This document shows positions 5,928-7,489 of a stretch of 7,489 nt of DNA, piece by piece. The notes beneath the pieces were generated by a model. The model did no database searches. It worked only from the letters and a program-made list of their open reading frames with translations, and was not told the origin of the DNA. Positions within the stretch are counted from its first letter, which is position 1. The number at the start of each line of letters is the position of its first letter. Position numbers and translations under genes: made by a program. Source of the stretch: Acidobacteriota bacterium. GTDB lineage: Bacteria > Acidobacteriota > Terriglobia > Terriglobales > Acidobacteriaceae. Location: assembly GCA_003225595.1 (NCBI GenBank), contig QIAR01000120.1:1-7489 (forward strand), read 5' to 3'.

Positions 5928-6761
5928 TCAGAAAGACCGGACGCCGACGAGCAGCACGCGTGCCGACGATAAGGGAATAGGGAGGGGATCCTGCCAGCGG
6001 AAGTCAGGAGCGAGCGCGAGGGCACGGGAGATTTGTGATTGGCCAATGAGAAGGACCAGACGTCCGCCGGGGGAGACCAGGCGGGCGGCGACCGGCAAGG
6101 CCGAATCGAAGCGCTCGACGGCGCGCAGGGTGACGACGTTGCCGCTCGGGGGCGAGGGTTTTGAGATGTGCTTGCCAGCAAGATCAGGCGGGATCGCGTC
6201 CGCGTCGGCAACGAAGTTTTCTGCGCGGCCGGGAAATACATCGACGTCCGTCAATGTAAGAGCCCGGATGACCTCGCGCAGGAAGGTCGCCTTCTTGTGA
6301 TTCGATTCGATCAATGTGAGGTGAATTTCCGGAGCCCAGATTTTCAGAGGCAGGCCGGGGAAGCCGGCTCCGGAACCTATGTCGAGGACACTTGGGGCGG
6401 GGAGGCGCTCGCTGCGCTCGTATTGCGGACCCGCAGCGGGGGTGTCCGTCCGCACACGAGGATCGGGGAAGAGATGGTAGGCGGCGAAGAGCGACTCGCC
6501 GAAATGTCGTGTCACGATATGTTCCGGCTGACGCACGGCAGTGAGATTGATACGCTCGTTCCAGCGCAAGAGAATATCGATATACATCGATATGTTCTGC
6601 AGTTGGGTCTCGGAAAGAACAGCAGTTTCCCTTCGACTTCCGCTCAGGGCAGGCTCTCGGAGGCTAAGGCCCGCTCGGAAGGACAACTCTTCAGAGGCAG
6701 TGGCAGGTACGGGGGCTGCGAGGAACGGCTGGAGCAGGTCGGCGATGTGACGCGTATCCAT
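5928..6761 (-). CDS. rsmG: 16S rRNA (guanine-N7) methyltransferase RsmG (GidB)
   Basis: A 277-residue SAM-dependent methyltransferase that modifies 16S rRNA (G527 in E. coli numbering). Typical parts are YIDILLRWNERINLTAV (60-76), HIVTRHFGESLFAAY (81-95), the SAM-binding VLDIGSGAGFPGLPLKIW (125-142), LIESNHKKATFLREV (150-164) and VTLRAVERF (210-218), ending in a strand-rich C-terminus. It is longer than the usual roughly 210-240 residues because of three probable in-frame insertions: about 17-48 before the first conserved helix, about 103-122 before the SAM motif, and about 190-208. The ATG at 6761 gives the family-like MDTRHIADLLQPFL. The frame is open further up to 6989, but that part is translated repeat. 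No Shine-Dalgarno sequence precedes the start, and a dispersed repeat directly abuts it. An internal ATG at residue 59 would give a 219-residue form but loses conserved helix residues. Confidence 0.93.
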   Translation of the reverse strand: MDTRHIADLLQPFLAAPVPATASEELSFRAGLSLREPALSGSRRETAVLSETQLQNISMYIDILLRWNERINLTAVRQPEHIVTRHFGESLFAAYHLFPDPRVRTDTPAAGPQYERSERLPAPSVLDIGSGAGFPGLPLKIWAPEIHLTLIESNHKKATFLREVIRALTLTDVDVFPGRAENFVADADAIPPDLAGKHISKPSPPSGNVVTLRAVERFDSALPVAARLVSPGGRLVLLIGQSQISRALALAPDFRWQDPLPIPLSSARVLLVGVRSF

Positions 6762-6815
6762 CGGCCATGGGGATTGTAGATGGAAGATTGCAGATTGGGG
6801 AAGAAGAGGGAAGGC
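6753..6815 (-). repeat. Dispersed repeat over the rsmG start and leader
   Basis: The reverse complement of this segment matches 1608-1664, including an exact 16-mer across the rsmG start codon. The leader part is the 'caatctgcaatcttccatctacaat' repeat style. It occupies the place where a ribosome binding site would be expected. Confidence 0.7.
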
Positions 6816-7008
6816 GACTCTCCGGTAATGGCCTTCGGCAGAGCGGGGGAATTCTCTATTGTTGGGTTCAGCCCAGGACTTGCGTCCAGGGATATCATCT
6901 GCCGCCCCTTCGGGCTGGAGCTTGCCGCGGGTGAGATTCCGTCCAACCCCACGAAAGGGATTGAGCGATGCGGTTGAAACTCGTAACATTCCCGAAAGGG
7001 AAGCGGAT
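6816..7008. repeat. Hairpin-rich spacer, probably a dispersed palindromic element
   Basis: Between the haloperoxidase-like gene and rsmG, three hairpins follow each other. 6872-6891 is CCC-A-GGAC, loop TTGC, then GTCC-A-GGG. 6904-6915 is GCCC, loop CTTC, GGGC. 6989-7002 is TTCCC, loop GAAA, GGGAA. The middle part, with 'gcccgaaggggcggcagatgata'-like reading on the minus strand, resembles from memory a repeat widespread in acidobacterial spacers. The last hairpin lies just past the haloperoxidase stop but lacks a T-tract. No gene is supported here; the open frames are repeat translations. Confidence 0.5.
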
Positions 7009-7489
7009 TCAAGGAAGTCTCGTAGCGAGCTGTTCTAGTGAGGTTGAAAGGCCTTCGCTGTTCAATGCTTCTTGCCGAACCAGCGATTTGGCTGTTCCGT
7101 CGAAGTAGGTTTGCGCCTTGGTCCAAGCCTCGAAGGCCACAAGACGCCCTAACAATCGTCCCGCCAGGTCGGCTCCCCGGAAGTGAATTCCACCGTAGCG
7201 TCGGGACATGCCCGCCTCGTTGGCCGCGTCGGTGAAAGTTCCCCATCTCAATACGATGGCATGCGCCGGTGTGACGCCGGGTTCGATCCTTGAGCTACCC
7301 GGCGCGAGAGTTACCGAATATCCGAATTGGTCACTTCCTGTCCAAAGGGCCAGAATTCGAGCAGCGGCAGCACTATACGTGCTGTGGCCCGAAACGTAAT
7401 CTGGAAATGGAGGAGTGGGGAACGACGCAAGTTGGTAAGGCATCCACTGCGAACCATCCATTTCCACTGTGCCTTTTCCCGGACCGCCC
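7009..7489 (-). CDS. Vanadium-dependent haloperoxidase / PAP2-type protein, C-terminal part
   Basis: The frame is open to the window edge, so only the last 159 residues are seen; the GTG and ATG codons near 7467 are internal. Numbering from the first full codon, PFPDYVSGHSTYSAAAARIL (27-46) carries the S-G-H of the vanadate/phosphate pocket (H35 as the acid-base histidine). SRRYGGIHFRGADLAGRLLG (95-114) carries the second arginine-histidine pair (R96, H102, six residues apart), as in fungal vanadium haloperoxidases. WTPPFP-like wording before SGH and the GIHF-x2-AD-x2-G pattern point to the haloperoxidase branch rather than membrane PAP2 phosphatases, and no membrane segment is seen. It would either oxidise halides with peroxide or act as a phosphatase; the sequence cannot decide. 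Family members are often secreted, but the N-terminus is outside the window. Confidence 0.85.
   Translation of the reverse strand, partial: GGPGKGTVEMDGSQWMPYQLASFPTPPFPDYVSGHSTYSAAAARILALWTGSDQFGYSVTLAPGSSRIEPGVTPAHAIVLRWGTFTDAANEAGMSRRYGGIHFRGADLAGRLLGRLVAFEAWTKAQTYFDGTAKSLVRQEALNSEGLSTSLEQLATRLP

Noticed and set aside
6574..6593. Perfect 8 bp palindrome ATATCGAT-atac-ATCGATAT
   Set aside because: It lies in conserved rsmG codons (ISMYIDI) and is probably a by-product of Ile, Asp and Met codons.
6762..6989. Extended N-terminus of RsmG
   Set aside because: It is a translation of the hairpin element and leader repeat; family similarity begins at the ATG at 6761.

Overview
The window looks like a piece of an Acidobacteriota chromosome, probably Terriglobia/Koribacter-like. 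This is inferred from GC-rich housekeeping genes separated by long spacers full of short repeats of the 'aatctgaaatctc', 'actgagaactg' and 'gcagattgaagattgcagattgg' kind, and from the RsmG and ParB sequence style. It was not checked by any search. All recognised genes lie on the minus strand, so the biological order runs right to left.

Right to left, the layout is as follows. 7009-7489 is the C-terminal part of a vanadium-haloperoxidase/PAP2-type protein. 6762-7008 is a repeat-rich spacer. 5928-6761 is rsmG (16S rRNA m7G methyltransferase) with three in-frame loop insertions. 4837-5927 is a 1.1 kb gene-free region whose left half holds six parS centromere sites. 3991-4836 is parA and 2683-3801 is parB. 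1785-2659 is a four-unit, roughly 220 bp tandem array with strong hairpins. 1752-1796 is a remnant of the parB 3' end. 1557-1751 is a repeat-rich spacer. 249-1556 is a gene joining an HD phosphohydrolase to a deoxynucleoside-monophosphate-kinase-like domain. 1-227 is the start of an unrecognised protein.

The core is the chromosome-partition module rsmG-parS-parA-parB, usually found near the replication origin. ParB should load on the parS cluster and spread as a CTP-dependent clamp, and ParA should move the complex over the nucleoid. No convincing oriC was found.

The most unusual observations are: (1) a perfect 52 bp inverted copy of the HD active-site segment sitting where the P-loop of the kinase half should be; (2) the higher-order tandem array bracketed by parB 3' ends; (3) a second, inverted copy of the rsmG leader and first codons; (4) the insertions inside rsmG.
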